This document shows positions 1-6,172 of a DNA stretch of 15,778 bases, in pieces. The notes under the pieces are model-generated. The model searched no databases. It saw only the letters and a program-made list of their open reading frames with translations, and had not been told where the DNA came from. Numbering within the stretch: the stretch's first letter is position 1; every line of letters starts with the position of its first letter. The stretch is taken from NCBI GenBank assembly GCA_902798605.1, contig CADBXH010000048.1, positions 1 through 15,778 on the forward strand, given 5' to 3'. The stretch is from an uncultured Ruminococcus sp. GTDB lineage: Bacteria > Bacillota_A > Clostridia > Oscillospirales > Acutalibacteraceae. The translations under genes and the position numbers were made by a program.

Positions 1-248
1 CAATGTCGTCAACTTAAGAAATAATCGCATACTTTTCCTTGCCATTGTAGGGGAGCACCCGCGTGAAATTCCCCTAATAGGGGAAATGCCGCAAAGCGGC
101 AAAAGGGTTGCCGCCCGGCTACGGGCTCCCGAGGGCGTTCAATCATACTTTGATGTCCTATCCAGTCTTTCTGCGTGAACATTCGTCTGGTTCTCGCGGG
201 CGGACACATGGGTCCGCCCCTATGAAAAACCTTAAGTTGACGACATTG
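1..248. repeat. MITE-like segment with 18-bp terminal inverted repeats
   Basis: Bases 1-18 (CAATGTCGTCAACTTAAG) are the exact reverse complement of bases 231-248, so the segment has perfect inverted ends. The interior holds smaller hairpins: TTCCCCT/AGGGGAA around 69-85, GCCGC/GCGGC at 88-100, and GGGCGGAC/GTCCGCCC at 198-219. No transposase and no convincing gene lies inside; the short open frames on both strands have no family resemblance. Perfect ends plus a small non-coding interior suggest a non-autonomous element mobilised in trans. The window starts at base 1, so the left end could extend further out and a target duplication cannot be checked. I cannot assign it to an IS family. Confidence 0.6.
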
Positions 249-320
249 GCGGCGGAGGGGGCTGCGTGTAAATTATCTCGAGTTATGATTTTGTAGCGGC
301 AAACGTGGTGTAAACACAAG

Positions 321-390
321 CTCCGCCCCCTCAGTCAGAGCGTCTAAAGCCGCTCTGCCAGCTCCCCCAAAACAAGTGTTGGGGGAGCCT
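321..390. repeat. Palindromic intergenic repeat (CTC...CAGCTCCCCC...GGGGGAGCC)
   Basis: Two hairpins lie side by side: CAGAGCG/CGCTCTG (336-342 and 351-357) and GCTCCCCC/GGGGGAGC (361-368 and 381-388), the latter with an inner AACA/TGTT pairing. From memory, this layout resembles a class of dispersed intergenic repeats common in gut Clostridia. It sits between the 3' end of the minus-strand regulator and the MITE-like segment. It could act as a weak transcription end for that gene, but no clear T-run follows on that strand. Confidence 0.5.
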
Positions 391-401
391 TATATTATAA
401 A

Positions 402-1067
402 CTAACTCCTCTGCGCGAATCCCTTGATGTTCCTTTCGGAGAACTGGATAAGATTAAACAGCGATGAAGCGCCTTTGTCGAAGTAACTCGAGATAATATC
501 CGGAGACAGTGCCAATGATTTGTCGTTTTTCTCAAACAATGTATTGATGACTTCAAGGTCGATTATCATCGAGGCGGAGGTAAGGTTCTGATACCTGTTC
601 TTGTCGATAGAAAACATCGTCTGGGTGTTTGTCTCATCGGCGCAGTAGATCGTCCTGAAAACCTGATACTCGGCGCACATAAGGTAGTTACTGACCGCGT
701 TTGTGAGCTTTTTTTCGCCGAGCTGAGCGAGCAGATCAAAAATCACCGTAGTGGTGTTCATTATCAGCTTGCGGTTGACCTGGTTTATCATACTGCCCTT
801 TAGGTGCCTGATCTCATCGCTCTCGGGAATATCATCTGCGCTCACCGAAGCGGGCTTGCGCTGTACCGTCCTGCCGAGCAGATAATCGGTCGATACCTCA
901 AAATAATCCGCCGCACGTACAAGAAAATCAAGTCCGCACTCGCGGATCCCCTTCTCATAATGCGAGAGCAAAGCCTGAGAGATACCTAAATCCTGAGCGA
1001 CCTGCTTCTGGCTTAGCCCGCGTTCCTTGCGTAAAAATGTAATAATTCTCGGAAAATCACTATTCAT
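402..1067 (-). CDS. XRE/Cro-type helix-turn-helix transcriptional regulator
   Basis: A 221-residue DNA-binding protein. Residues about 7-65 form a Cro/C1-type helix-turn-helix: FLRKERGLSQKQVAQDLGIS, then QALLSHYEKG, then an LGR-ending fifth helix. The rest, about 150 residues, looks mostly helical and I do not recognise it; it may be a dimerisation or ligand domain. I chose the ATG at 1065-1067 because GAGGTG lies about 8 bases upstream. An in-frame ATG at 1091 would add eight residues but has no ribosome binding site and would sit inside promoter sequence. The gene is divergent from the histidine phosphatase at 1189, and the promoter of that gene overlaps this start codon region. Mutual or autoregulation is therefore likely. 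The signal it senses is unknown. Confidence 0.85.
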   Translation of the reverse strand: MNSDFPRIITFLRKERGLSQKQVAQDLGISQALLSHYEKGIRECGLDFLVRAADYFEVSTDYLLGRTVQRKPASVSADDIPESDEIRHLKGSMINQVNRKLIMNTTTVIFDLLAQLGEKKLTNAVSNYLMCAEYQVFRTIYCADETNTQTMFSIDKNRYQNLTSASMIIDLEVINTLFEKNDKSLALSPDIISSYFDKGASSLFNLIQFSERNIKGFAQRS

Positions 1068-1069
1068 AC

Positions 1070-1099
1070 TTGACACCTCGATTTTGTTCATAGTATAAT
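1070..1099 (+). promoter_or_regulatory. Strong SigA-type promoter, TTGACA-N18-TATAAT
   Basis: A consensus -35 TTGACA (1070-1075) and consensus -10 TATAAT (1094-1099) are separated by 18 bp and read toward the gene at 1189. Transcription would begin near 1106, giving a leader of about 80 nt. The -35 box is only two bases from the start codon (1065-1067) of the divergent regulator, and the whole promoter covers that gene's ribosome binding site on the other strand. Confidence 0.75.
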
Positions 1100-1140
1100 A
1101 TAAGTTAGTGCATAACGATAAACAGTACTATTATCTTTTG

Positions 1141-1171
1141 CTCTACTAAAAGTATAGATTAATCTCTACTA
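1141..1171. promoter_or_regulatory. Candidate operator: 20-bp inverted repeat plus flanking direct repeats
   Basis: AGTATAGATTAATCTCTACT at 1151-1170 is an inverted repeat with nine of ten pairs matching and the perfect core AGATTAATCT. The octamer CTCTACTA occurs at 1141-1148 and again at 1164-1171. It lies between the divergent regulator and the histidine phosphatase, just ahead of the latter's ribosome binding site, so it is a plausible binding site for the regulator. This is inference from symmetry and position only. Confidence 0.45.
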
Positions 1172-1188
1172 TTTGTAAAGAGGTTTTT

Positions 1189-1824
1189 ATGAAAAGTTAT
1201 GTTATCCATTTTATCCGCCACGGCGCTATAGACGAGACCTTATCGGGCAAGTACATCGGCACAACCGATGTTGATTTGTCCGACAAAGGCAAGGCGGCGT
1301 TGCGAAAGCTCGATTTTGAATGTGACTACCCGTATGCAAAGGTTGTTTTTACAAGTCCGCTCAAGCGCTGTACCCAAACCTGTAAAATCTTATATCCCGA
1401 GCTTGACCCGCTTGTTATCGCTGATCTGAGCGAGTGCAACTTCGGCGAGTGGGAGGGCAAGACCGCCGACGAGCTTAAAGACGACCCCGATTTTCAGAAG
1501 TGGCTCGCGGGCGATAACTCCGTAAAGCCGCCCCGGGGAGAGAGCAACGCCGATTTTGTCCGCAGGATATGCAGGATGTTCGAGAGTATTGTCGAGGGCT
1601 TGATGAAGACCGGCACTACCGACTGCGCCATCGTTACCCACGGCGGAGTGATAATGACCCTGCTCGCGGTCTACGGACTACCGCAGGCAAAGCCCTTTGA
1701 GTGGGCTATGGAAAACGGCTGCGGTTATTCAATCAGGATAACCCCGATGCTCTGGCAAAGGGACAAGGTGACAGAAGTTTATCAACAAATCCCCGTCGCG
1801 GCGGCGACACCGCAAAACGAGTAG
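1189..1824 (+). CDS. Histidine phosphatase family protein (phosphoglycerate mutase/CobC-like)
   Basis: A 211-residue cytoplasmic phosphatase of the branch-1 histidine phosphatase superfamily. The phosphoacceptor motif is R10-H11-G12. TSPLKRC (55-61) carries the conserved arginine, the E..FG.WEG block (82-90) supplies the likely catalytic acid E82, and the second histidine is H151 in the VTHGG motif. Length fits alpha-ribazole phosphatase (CobC) and GpmB/PhoE-like enzymes. No cobalamin gene is nearby, so the substrate cannot be fixed and I give no symbol. The start has AAAGAGG six bases upstream. It is divergent from an XRE regulator and preceded by a strong promoter and a palindrome, suggesting control by that regulator. 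leuB follows after 107 bp with its own ribosome binding site. Confidence 0.88.
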   Translation: MKSYVIHFIRHGAIDETLSGKYIGTTDVDLSDKGKAALRKLDFECDYPYAKVVFTSPLKRCTQTCKILYPELDPLVIADLSECNFGEWEGKTADELKDDPDFQKWLAGDNSVKPPRGESNADFVRRICRMFESIVEGLMKTGTTDCAIVTHGGVIMTLLAVYGLPQAKPFEWAMENGCGYSIRITPMLWQRDKVTEVYQQIPVAAATPQNE

Positions 1825-1931
1825 CAAGCGCGGCGTTGGTTGATAACTCGAATTCCCGACAGTAAAAAACTGCTGAAGTTTAGAATAACACTTTAACGAA
1901 GATTTTTAATATCATAAAAGGAGTAATCAAA

Positions 1932-2990
1932 ATGGCAAATTACAAAATCACGCTCTTAAAGGGCGACGGAATCGGCCCCGAAATCGTAGATCAGGCGGTA
2001 AAGGTGCTTGACAAGGCGGCTGAAAAATTCAACTTCACGGTAGAATATGACGAGGCTCTGCTCGGCGGCTGCGCTATCGACGCAACCGGCGTTCCGCTCC
2101 CCGAGGACACAATCGCAAAGTGTAAGGCGAGCGACAGCGTAATGCTCGGCGCGGTAGGCGGTCCCAAGTGGGATGATCAGCCCGGCAACAACCGTCCCGA
2201 GGCGGGACTTTTGGGCATTCGCGGAGCGCTCGGACTTTTCGCTAACCTCCGTCCGTCCGTTATCTTCGGACCGCTCAAAAGCGCGTCACCCATCAAGGAC
2301 GACATCATCGGCGACAATATGGATATTATGATCGTCCGCGAGCTCACAGGCGGTATCTACTTTGGCGAGCGCGGCAGGGGAGACGACTATGCCTGGGATA
2401 CCGAGAAATACTCCGTCGCGGAGGTAGAGCGCATCGCGCGCGTAGCCTTTGACCTCGCTATGAAGAGGAACAAAAAGCTCACAAGCGTTGACAAGGCAAA
2501 CGTACTCGAGTCCTCGCGCCTCTGGAGAGAGACAGTTATAAATGTCAGCAAGGACTATCCCGAGGTAGAGCTCAACCATATGTATGTTGACAACTGCGCT
2601 ATGCAGCTCGTGCGCAACCCCAAACAGTTTGACGTTATCGTTACCTCGAACATCTTCGGCGACATCCTCTCGGACGAGGCTTCAATGATCGCGGGCTCTA
2701 TCGGAATGCTCGCGTCGGCAAGTCTTTCGGGCGGAAAGCTCGGACTATACGAGCCCATCCACGGCTCGGCTCCCGATATTGCGGGTCAGGGGATCGCAAA
2801 TCCGCTTGCGACTATCCTGTCGGTAGCTATGATGCTCAGATATTCGCTCAACCAAAGCGAAGCCGCCGACGCTATCGAAGCCGCGGTTTCAAAGGTACTG
2901 TTAAACAACCGTACACCCGATATTTATGAGGAAGGTATGAACAAGGTCAGCACGGAAGAAATGGGCGACCTTGTCTGCGCGGAGCTTTGA
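1932..2990 (+). CDS. leuB: 3-isopropylmalate dehydrogenase
   Basis: A 352-residue enzyme, full length for LeuB, which oxidises and decarboxylates 3-isopropylmalate with NAD+ in leucine synthesis. It shows GDGIGPE (11-17), substrate arginines R97 and R107 in the LLGIRG...NLRP block, R136 and Y143 ([11 protein letters not shown]), K188 ([15 protein letters not shown]), the metal aspartates D220, D244 and D248 ([13 protein letters not shown]), and the NAD site [21 protein letters not shown] (272-292). The HGSAPDIAG motif supports LeuB over isocitrate dehydrogenase. AAAGGAG lies ahead of the ATG. leuA, leuC and leuD are absent from the window, and the 107-bp leader is too short for a T-box, so leucine-responsive control is not evident here. 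A phosphatase gene follows one base after the stop. Confidence 0.95.
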   Translation: MANYKITLLKGDGIGPEIVDQAVKVLDKAAEKFNFTVEYDEALLGGCAIDATGVPLPEDTIAKCKASDSVMLGAVGGPKWDDQPGNNRPEAGLLGIRGALGLFANLRPSVIFGPLKSASPIKDDIIGDNMDIMIVRELTGGIYFGERGRGDDYAWDTEKYSVAEVERIARVAFDLAMKRNKKLTSVDKANVLESSRLWRETVINVSKDYPEVELNHMYVDNCAMQLVRNPKQFDVIVTSNIFGDILSDEASMIAGSIGMLASASLSGGKLGLYEPIHGSAPDIAGQGIANPLATILSVAMMLRYSLNQSEAADAIEAAVSKVLLNNRTPDIYEEGMNKVSTEEMGDLVCAEL

Positions 2991-2991
2991 T

Positions 2992-3726
2992 ATGCAGCTT
3001 TATGATATGCACACGCACATCCTGCCCGCCTTTGACGACGGCGCAAAGACGGTGGAGGACAGCATCAGCTTGATTGAAAACTTAAAAAATCAGGGCGTTA
3101 ACAACATCTGTTTGACCCCCCATTTTTACACTAACGAGCGCAGCCTTGACCGCTTTTTGGAGAAGAGGGAAAGAGCGTTTAACAAGCTCAAGCCCTATAT
3201 CCCCGACGATGTGAACGTTGTCCTCGGCACAGAGATATATGTTACGAGCTATCTTTTCAACAACGACGATCTGTCGCAGATAACCTACGGTAAGTCAAAC
3301 TATATCCTTACCGAATTCCCGTATGAGATGGAGTTTAACGAAAAGGATATGCAGTGGATATATATCCTGATGCAAAACCACGGTCTAATTCCTGTTTTGC
3401 CTCACGTTGAGCGTTACGACTACCTTATGAACCACATCGACAAGATACGCGACCTAAAGGAGCTGGGCGTTGTTATTCAGACGAATATTTCGCGCTATAC
3501 CAACAAAGCGTCGTTTTTCAACAAGCGCAAGCTTATGAAGATGATTGACGGCGGGCTGATAGATATATTAGGCTCGGACGCTCATTCTTTCACCCACAAC
3601 ACGCCTGAGGTTTTCACCGAGGCGTGCAATAACATAGTATCAAAATGCGGCAGACACAAGCTCAGAGCGATGATGAGTAATGCGAAGAAGATTTTCAATG
3701 CCGCCGCGGGGATAGAAGAGTATTAA
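2992..3726 (+). CDS. PHP-domain protein-tyrosine phosphatase, CpsB/YwqE family
   Basis: A 244-residue metal-dependent phosphatase of the PHP fold. The N-terminus DMHTHILPAFDDG (5-17) is the signature of CpsB/YwqE-type tyrosine phosphatases. Other likely metal ligands are H44 (TPHFY), E81 (GTEIY), H138 (LPHVERY), and D196 and H198 (GSDAHS). Family members dephosphorylate bacterial tyrosine kinases and so tune capsule or exopolysaccharide synthesis. No kinase or polysaccharide gene is present here, so the target is unknown. I chose the ATG at 2992 because GGAG (2981-2984) lies seven bases before it and the metal motif starts immediately after; an upstream in-frame ATG would overlap leuB. The leuB stop ends at 2990, so the two are probably translationally coupled. 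A terminator hairpin follows at 3730. Confidence 0.88.
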   Translation: MQLYDMHTHILPAFDDGAKTVEDSISLIENLKNQGVNNICLTPHFYTNERSLDRFLEKRERAFNKLKPYIPDDVNVVLGTEIYVTSYLFNNDDLSQITYGKSNYILTEFPYEMEFNEKDMQWIYILMQNHGLIPVLPHVERYDYLMNHIDKIRDLKELGVVIQTNISRYTNKASFFNKRKLMKMIDGGLIDILGSDAHSFTHNTPEVFTEACNNIVSKCGRHKLRAMMSNAKKIFNAAAGIEEY

Positions 3727-3729
3727 AAT

Positions 3730-3757
3730 AGGAGTCGGATTTTCCGGCTCCTTATTA
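3730..3757 (+). terminator. Intrinsic terminator after the leuB-phosphatase unit
   Basis: AGGAGTCGG (3730-3738) pairs with CCGGCTCCT (3744-3752) in a 9-bp stem with one G-U pair and a 5-nt loop. A moderately T-rich stretch follows. It begins four bases after the stop of the phosphatase gene. Confidence 0.65.
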
Positions 3758-3783
3758 CATTCTGTTTTCTTTGAAATTATCAC

Positions 3784-3812
3784 TTGATTTTTTCAGGAAC
3801 ATATTGTATAAT
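3784..3812 (+). promoter_or_regulatory. Promoter of the tRNA-Leu gene
   Basis: A -35 TTGATT (3784-3789) and a consensus -10 TATAAT (3807-3812) are spaced by 17 bp. The expected start near 3819 is about eight bases before the tRNA 5' end. Confidence 0.7.
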
Positions 3813-3826
3813 AGTCAAAGTGATTT

Positions 3827-3913
3827 GCCGGTGTGATGGAATTGGCAGACGTAGCGGACTCAAAATCCGCCGGTAGCGATACCGTACCGGTTCGAGTCCG
3901 GTCACCGGCACCA
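3827..3913 (+). tRNA. tRNA-Leu (anticodon CAA), CCA encoded
   Basis: The acceptor stem GCCGGTG (3827-3833) pairs with CACCGGC (3903-3909), followed by discriminator A3910 and an encoded CCA (3911-3913). The anticodon stem GCGGA/TCCGC encloses the loop CTCAAAA, giving anticodon CAA (3861-3863), which reads UUG. The T arm contains GGTTCGAGTCC. A long variable arm (about 3871-3885) is typical of class II tRNAs and fits leucine. The 87-nt length is normal for tRNA-Leu. Its last 16 bases are repeated at 4093-4108. Confidence 0.95.
3898..3913 (+). repeat. 16-bp direct repeat, copy 1 (tRNA 3' end)
   Basis: CCGGTCACCGGCACCA, the end of the T arm, the acceptor stem and the CCA of tRNA-Leu, is identical to 4093-4108. 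The two copies are 195 bp apart. Identity stops at the flanking bases on both sides. Confidence 0.8.
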
Positions 3914-3914
3914 T

Positions 3915-3952
3915 AAAACCGAGGTACCCTTTGGGTATCTCGGTTTTATTTT
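3915..3952 (+). terminator. Strong intrinsic terminator behind tRNA-Leu
   Basis: A 15-bp stem (3915-3929 with 3933-3947, one G-U pair) has a TTT loop and runs into a T-rich tail. It starts two bases after the tRNA CCA. The A-rich left arm and T-rich right arm mean it could also work on the opposite strand. Confidence 0.85.
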
Positions 3953-3955
3953 TAC

Positions 3956-4036
3956 CTTCGCGTGGTGAGCGGGCTCGAAGGCGAGCGAAAAGAAAACAGT
4001 CCTGTGGACTGTTTTCCGCGAGAGAGCCACGCGAAG
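3956..4036. repeat. Large nested hairpin between the two tRNA-end copies
   Basis: The outer arms CTTCGCGTGG (3956-3965) and CCACGCGAAG (4027-4036) are perfect inverted repeats. Inside them, GAAAACAGTCC (3992-4002) and GGACTGTTTTC (4006-4016) form a perfect 11-bp stem with a 3-nt loop. No gene is present on either strand. From memory, the inner ACAGTCC/GGACTGT hairpin resembles dispersed repeats in Clostridia; I cannot confirm copy number. Confidence 0.65.
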
Positions 4037-4092
4037 TTATAGCTAAACACACGCCGCAAAAAACGAGCAGGAACATTTCTAACCCGTAAAAA

Positions 4093-4108
4093 CCGGTCAC
4101 CGGCACCA
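4093..4108 (+). repeat. 16-bp direct repeat, copy 2 (possible att remnant)
   Basis: Exact copy of the tRNA-Leu 3' end at 3898-3913, without the rest of a tRNA. A terminator hairpin follows six bases later. This is the arrangement left when an element recombines into a tRNA 3' end and restores it. No integrase gene is in the window, so it is at most a remnant. Confidence 0.6.
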
Positions 4109-4113
4109 ATTAG

Positions 4114-4144
4114 AAAATCCTGTTACGATAGTGGCAGGATTTTT
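4114..4144. terminator. Bidirectional intrinsic terminator
   Basis: AAAATCCTGTTAC (4114-4126) pairs with GTGGCAGGATTTT (4131-4143), with two G-U pairs and a 4-nt GATA loop. T-rich sequence follows on the plus strand and TTTT on the minus strand. It may end transcripts of the minus-strand transporter (stop at 4222) and may originally have terminated the tRNA gene. The remaining bases to 4221 show nothing else. Confidence 0.7.
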
Positions 4145-4221
4145 GCTTTGTATTCTTAAATCTGAAGCTTTAAGTTTTAAATCTTCAGTCTCATTCATCG
4201 GGTTTTCTAACTGATTATTGA

Positions 4222-5580
4222 TTATGCTGTTTCCGTTTGTGTCTTTCGTTCTTCTTTCAATTTGGGGAGTTCTTTGTCGAACTTAAAGAATAAGAAAAGA
4301 ATTATCGTCAGGATAATACAAACTATAGGTACCCCGACAAAACCGAGCTGGATAAAGAATTGTTCGGTGGGGGATTGTTCTATCATTTCCGGATCATATC
4401 CGCCCATCTGCATCAGAGTCAAAATGATCGTTACATTAAGACCAAAGGCAAGCTTTGCAAGGAAGCTGTCGAGGCAGGAGAGTATACCCGCCGCGCGTAT
4501 CCCCGATTTGAGCTCGCAGTATTCCACAACGTCGGCAAGCAGTGCGAACCTCATTCCCATAAGATAACCGAGCGGGAACCATACGAGCGCGGTGCCGATA
4601 CAGAGCAGAACAAGATTAGCGCCGCAGAAGATAAATACCACATTACCGCCGAGAGCGATTATATTCATTAGGATAGAGGACTTTTTCTTGCCCATGATTT
4701 TGCAGAAGAACGGGATCGTAAGCTGTCCTACTACCATACTCAGAGAAGTGACGATCGCTTGGATAGATATGATTTCCGTGGGCGAAAGACTACCAATATC
4801 ACCTACATAGTATTTGTAGTAATAGACCACGCCCGCCTGTTTTACCGCAAAGCCGAGCAGATAAATAAACATAGTGACTACAAAAAGTATATACTGCCCA
4901 TTGATCGCCTTGAGTCCGTCTTTAAGCTTGATTTTATCCTCTTTGATAGGTTTTACGACCTCTCTTGTGTTTCCGTAAGAGAAGAACAAAAGCGCCACCG
5001 CGACTATTGCAAAGATACCCATTGCCCATGCATAGGCGAAGGGATCCTTTTGACCGCCGAAGCAGTTGATCAAAGGCAAAGCGAAGAATGTTACGCAAAA
5101 GCTTCCGATCGCCGCCATAACCATACGGAAGGTCACAAGAATATTTCGCTCGTTTCCGTCTGACGATAAGCTCGGAAGAATAGCCGAGAGCGGGGTGTTG
5201 ACTATCGTATAGCAGGTGCTTACAAGGTTAAAGGTAATAAACGCAAGGAAAACCTGCAACACCTTATTGTTTGAAGCCATCGAGGGCAGACAAAACGTAA
5301 GAATCGCAAACAGCGCAAGGGGTATCGCGCCGATTGCAAAGTACGGACGGCATTTTCCGCCCTTGAATTTGGTTTTGTCTACGATGATTCCCATAAGAAC
5401 ATCGGTCAGAGCGTCAATAAACTTTGAAGCCAGCGTGATAATACTTATTGATATTGCGTCCAGTAAAAGAGCGTCTGTATAGTATACGGTCAGATATGTA
5501 CAAATCATCGGCCACACAAGGTTACTCGCCATATCTGCCGCTCCGTATCCGAAGCGCTGTCTTGTTTTGGAAAAGCCCAT
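4222..5580 (-). CDS. GPH-family sugar:cation symporter (MFS)
   Basis: A 452-residue membrane protein with about twelve hydrophobic segments. The N-terminus RFGYGAADMASNLVW followed by YLTVYYTDALLL, and the loop DVLMGIIVDKTKFKGGKCRP leading into YFAIGAIPLA, are signatures of the glycoside-pentoside-hexuronide:cation symporters (MelB/XynB-like). These import oligosaccharides or glycosides with Na+ or H+. A central charged cytoplasmic loop (about 205-225) and a Lys/Glu-rich C-terminal tail are visible. Length is normal for the family. AGGAGG lies seven bases ahead of the ATG. There is no glycosidase or sugar regulator beside it, so the substrate cannot be deduced. It appears to be a single-gene unit with its own promoter and a terminator at 4114-4144. 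Confidence 0.9.
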   Translation of the reverse strand: MGFSKTRQRFGYGAADMASNLVWPMICTYLTVYYTDALLLDAISISIITLASKFIDALTDVLMGIIVDKTKFKGGKCRPYFAIGAIPLALFAILTFCLPSMASNNKVLQVFLAFITFNLVSTCYTIVNTPLSAILPSLSSDGNERNILVTFRMVMAAIGSFCVTFFALPLINCFGGQKDPFAYAWAMGIFAIVAVALLFFSYGNTREVVKPIKEDKIKLKDGLKAINGQYILFVVTMFIYLLGFAVKQAGVVYYYKYYVGDIGSLSPTEIISIQAIVTSLSMVVGQLTIPFFCKIMGKKKSSILMNIIALGGNVVFIFCGANLVLLCIGTALVWFPLGYLMGMRFALLADVVEYCELKSGIRAAGILSCLDSFLAKLAFGLNVTIILTLMQMGGYDPEMIEQSPTEQFFIQLGFVGVPIVCIILTIILFLFFKFDKELPKLKEERKTQTETA

Positions 5581-5626
5581 TTCAATTCCTCCTAAATAAT
5601 AATTCTCGACAAAATATCTGTAAAAT

Positions 5627-5655
5627 ATTATATCATTTATTTATCATTATTTCAA
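5627..5655 (-). promoter_or_regulatory. Promoter of the GPH transporter, TTGAAA-N17-TATAAT
   Basis: On the minus strand a -35 TTGAAA (5650-5655) and a consensus -10 TATAAT (5627-5632) are spaced by exactly 17 bp. The expected start lies about 40 bases ahead of the transporter ATG. Confidence 0.7.
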
Positions 5656-5670
5656 TGATTTTTGTACAAT

Positions 5671-5689
5671 AATAATATACTATATTATT
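5671..5689. promoter_or_regulatory. Perfect AT-rich palindrome, possible operator
   Basis: AATAATATACTATATTATT is a perfect 9+1+9 palindrome 15 bp upstream of the transporter's -35 box. Its position fits an activator or repressor site, but the local sequence is very AT-rich and chance is possible. The 281-bp gap between transporter and zinc-ribbon gene otherwise holds only the promoter motifs listed. Confidence 0.35.
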
Positions 5690-5800
5690 CATTTTATTGT
5701 TTTCTATATTTTGATGTGGTATATTATAATCAGAAGAATCATAAAAGACAATTTACATTCATACAACAGCTATCTGTTTAAAAAAAAATTTAAAAAATTT

Positions 5801-5827
5801 GAACCGATTCTCTATTAACTGCATCTA
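5801..5827 (+). promoter_or_regulatory. Candidate ECF-type promoter ahead of the zinc-ribbon/sigma genes
   Basis: GAACC (5801-5805), a 16-bp spacer and CATCTA (5822-5827) resemble the GAAC...CGTC layout used by many ECF sigma factors. Runs of A and T just upstream (about 5779-5800) could serve as an UP element. Transcription would start near 5834, about 28 nt before the ATG. A SigA-like -10 TATAAT also occurs at 5725-5730 without a good -35. If the ECF reading is right, the sigma gene at 6173 would control its own operon; this is inference. Confidence 0.35.
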
Positions 5828-5861
5828 TATAGTGAAAATCATTTTGAAAGGATCGATTTTT

Positions 5862-6152
5862 ATGTTTTGTAATTCTTGCGGAAATCAAATTAAAGATAAT
5901 AGCAGATTTTGCAGATTTTGCGGTATGCCTGTGTTATTTAATCTCGAGAAAACCGAAGCAAAAATCACAGACCTATACTCATATGTTTTTTGCATAAAAT
6001 GCGGTGAAAAAATAAAACTGGAAAAGGGCTATGAATATTGCAATAACTGCGGCTGTCCTATTCAGAGAACCGAGGAAAACCGGTGCAGGATATGCAATAA
6101 GAATTTAGAGAAAGGGTCGTTGTTTTGCAGTAATTGCGGAGCCGTACAATAA
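5862..6152 (+). CDS. Small three-zinc-ribbon protein
   Basis: A 96-residue protein made almost entirely of three zinc ribbons. The Cys pairs are C3/C6 with C17/C20, C44/C47 with C60/C63, and C75/C78 with C89/C92, each CxxC and usually followed by Gly or Asn. It has no membrane segment. Such ribbons bind structural zinc and often mediate protein or nucleic-acid contacts; no enzymatic function is suggested. I chose ATG 5862 because the ribbon starts at once and GAAAGGA lies nine bases upstream; an in-frame upstream start would add 21 unrelated hydrophobic residues. The sigma-factor gene begins 20 bp after its stop, so the two are very likely co-transcribed and perhaps work together. Specific function unknown. 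Confidence 0.8.
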   Translation: MFCNSCGNQIKDNSRFCRFCGMPVLFNLEKTEAKITDLYSYVFCIKCGEKIKLEKGYEYCNNCGCPIQRTEENRCRICNKNLEKGSLFCSNCGAVQ

Positions 6153-6172
6153 GAAAGCGGGAGGTGGGGTTT

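Noticed and set aside
9..296. Short open frames of about 60 codons on both strands
   Set aside because: They fall within the inverted-repeat segment, span hairpins and show no recognisable protein.
1825..1931. T-box or leader attenuator before leuB
   Set aside because: The gap is only 107 bp, with no T-box sequence and no leucine-rich leader peptide visible.
3780..4109. Open frame of 109 codons on the minus strand across the tRNA region
   Set aside because: It is antisense to tRNA-Leu and its terminator. The repeated MVPVTG peptide simply reflects the duplicated tRNA end. This is a known kind of spurious gene call.
4262..5482. Several plus-strand open frames of 70-134 codons
   Set aside because: All are shadows of the GPH transporter on the other strand and lack plausible protein features.
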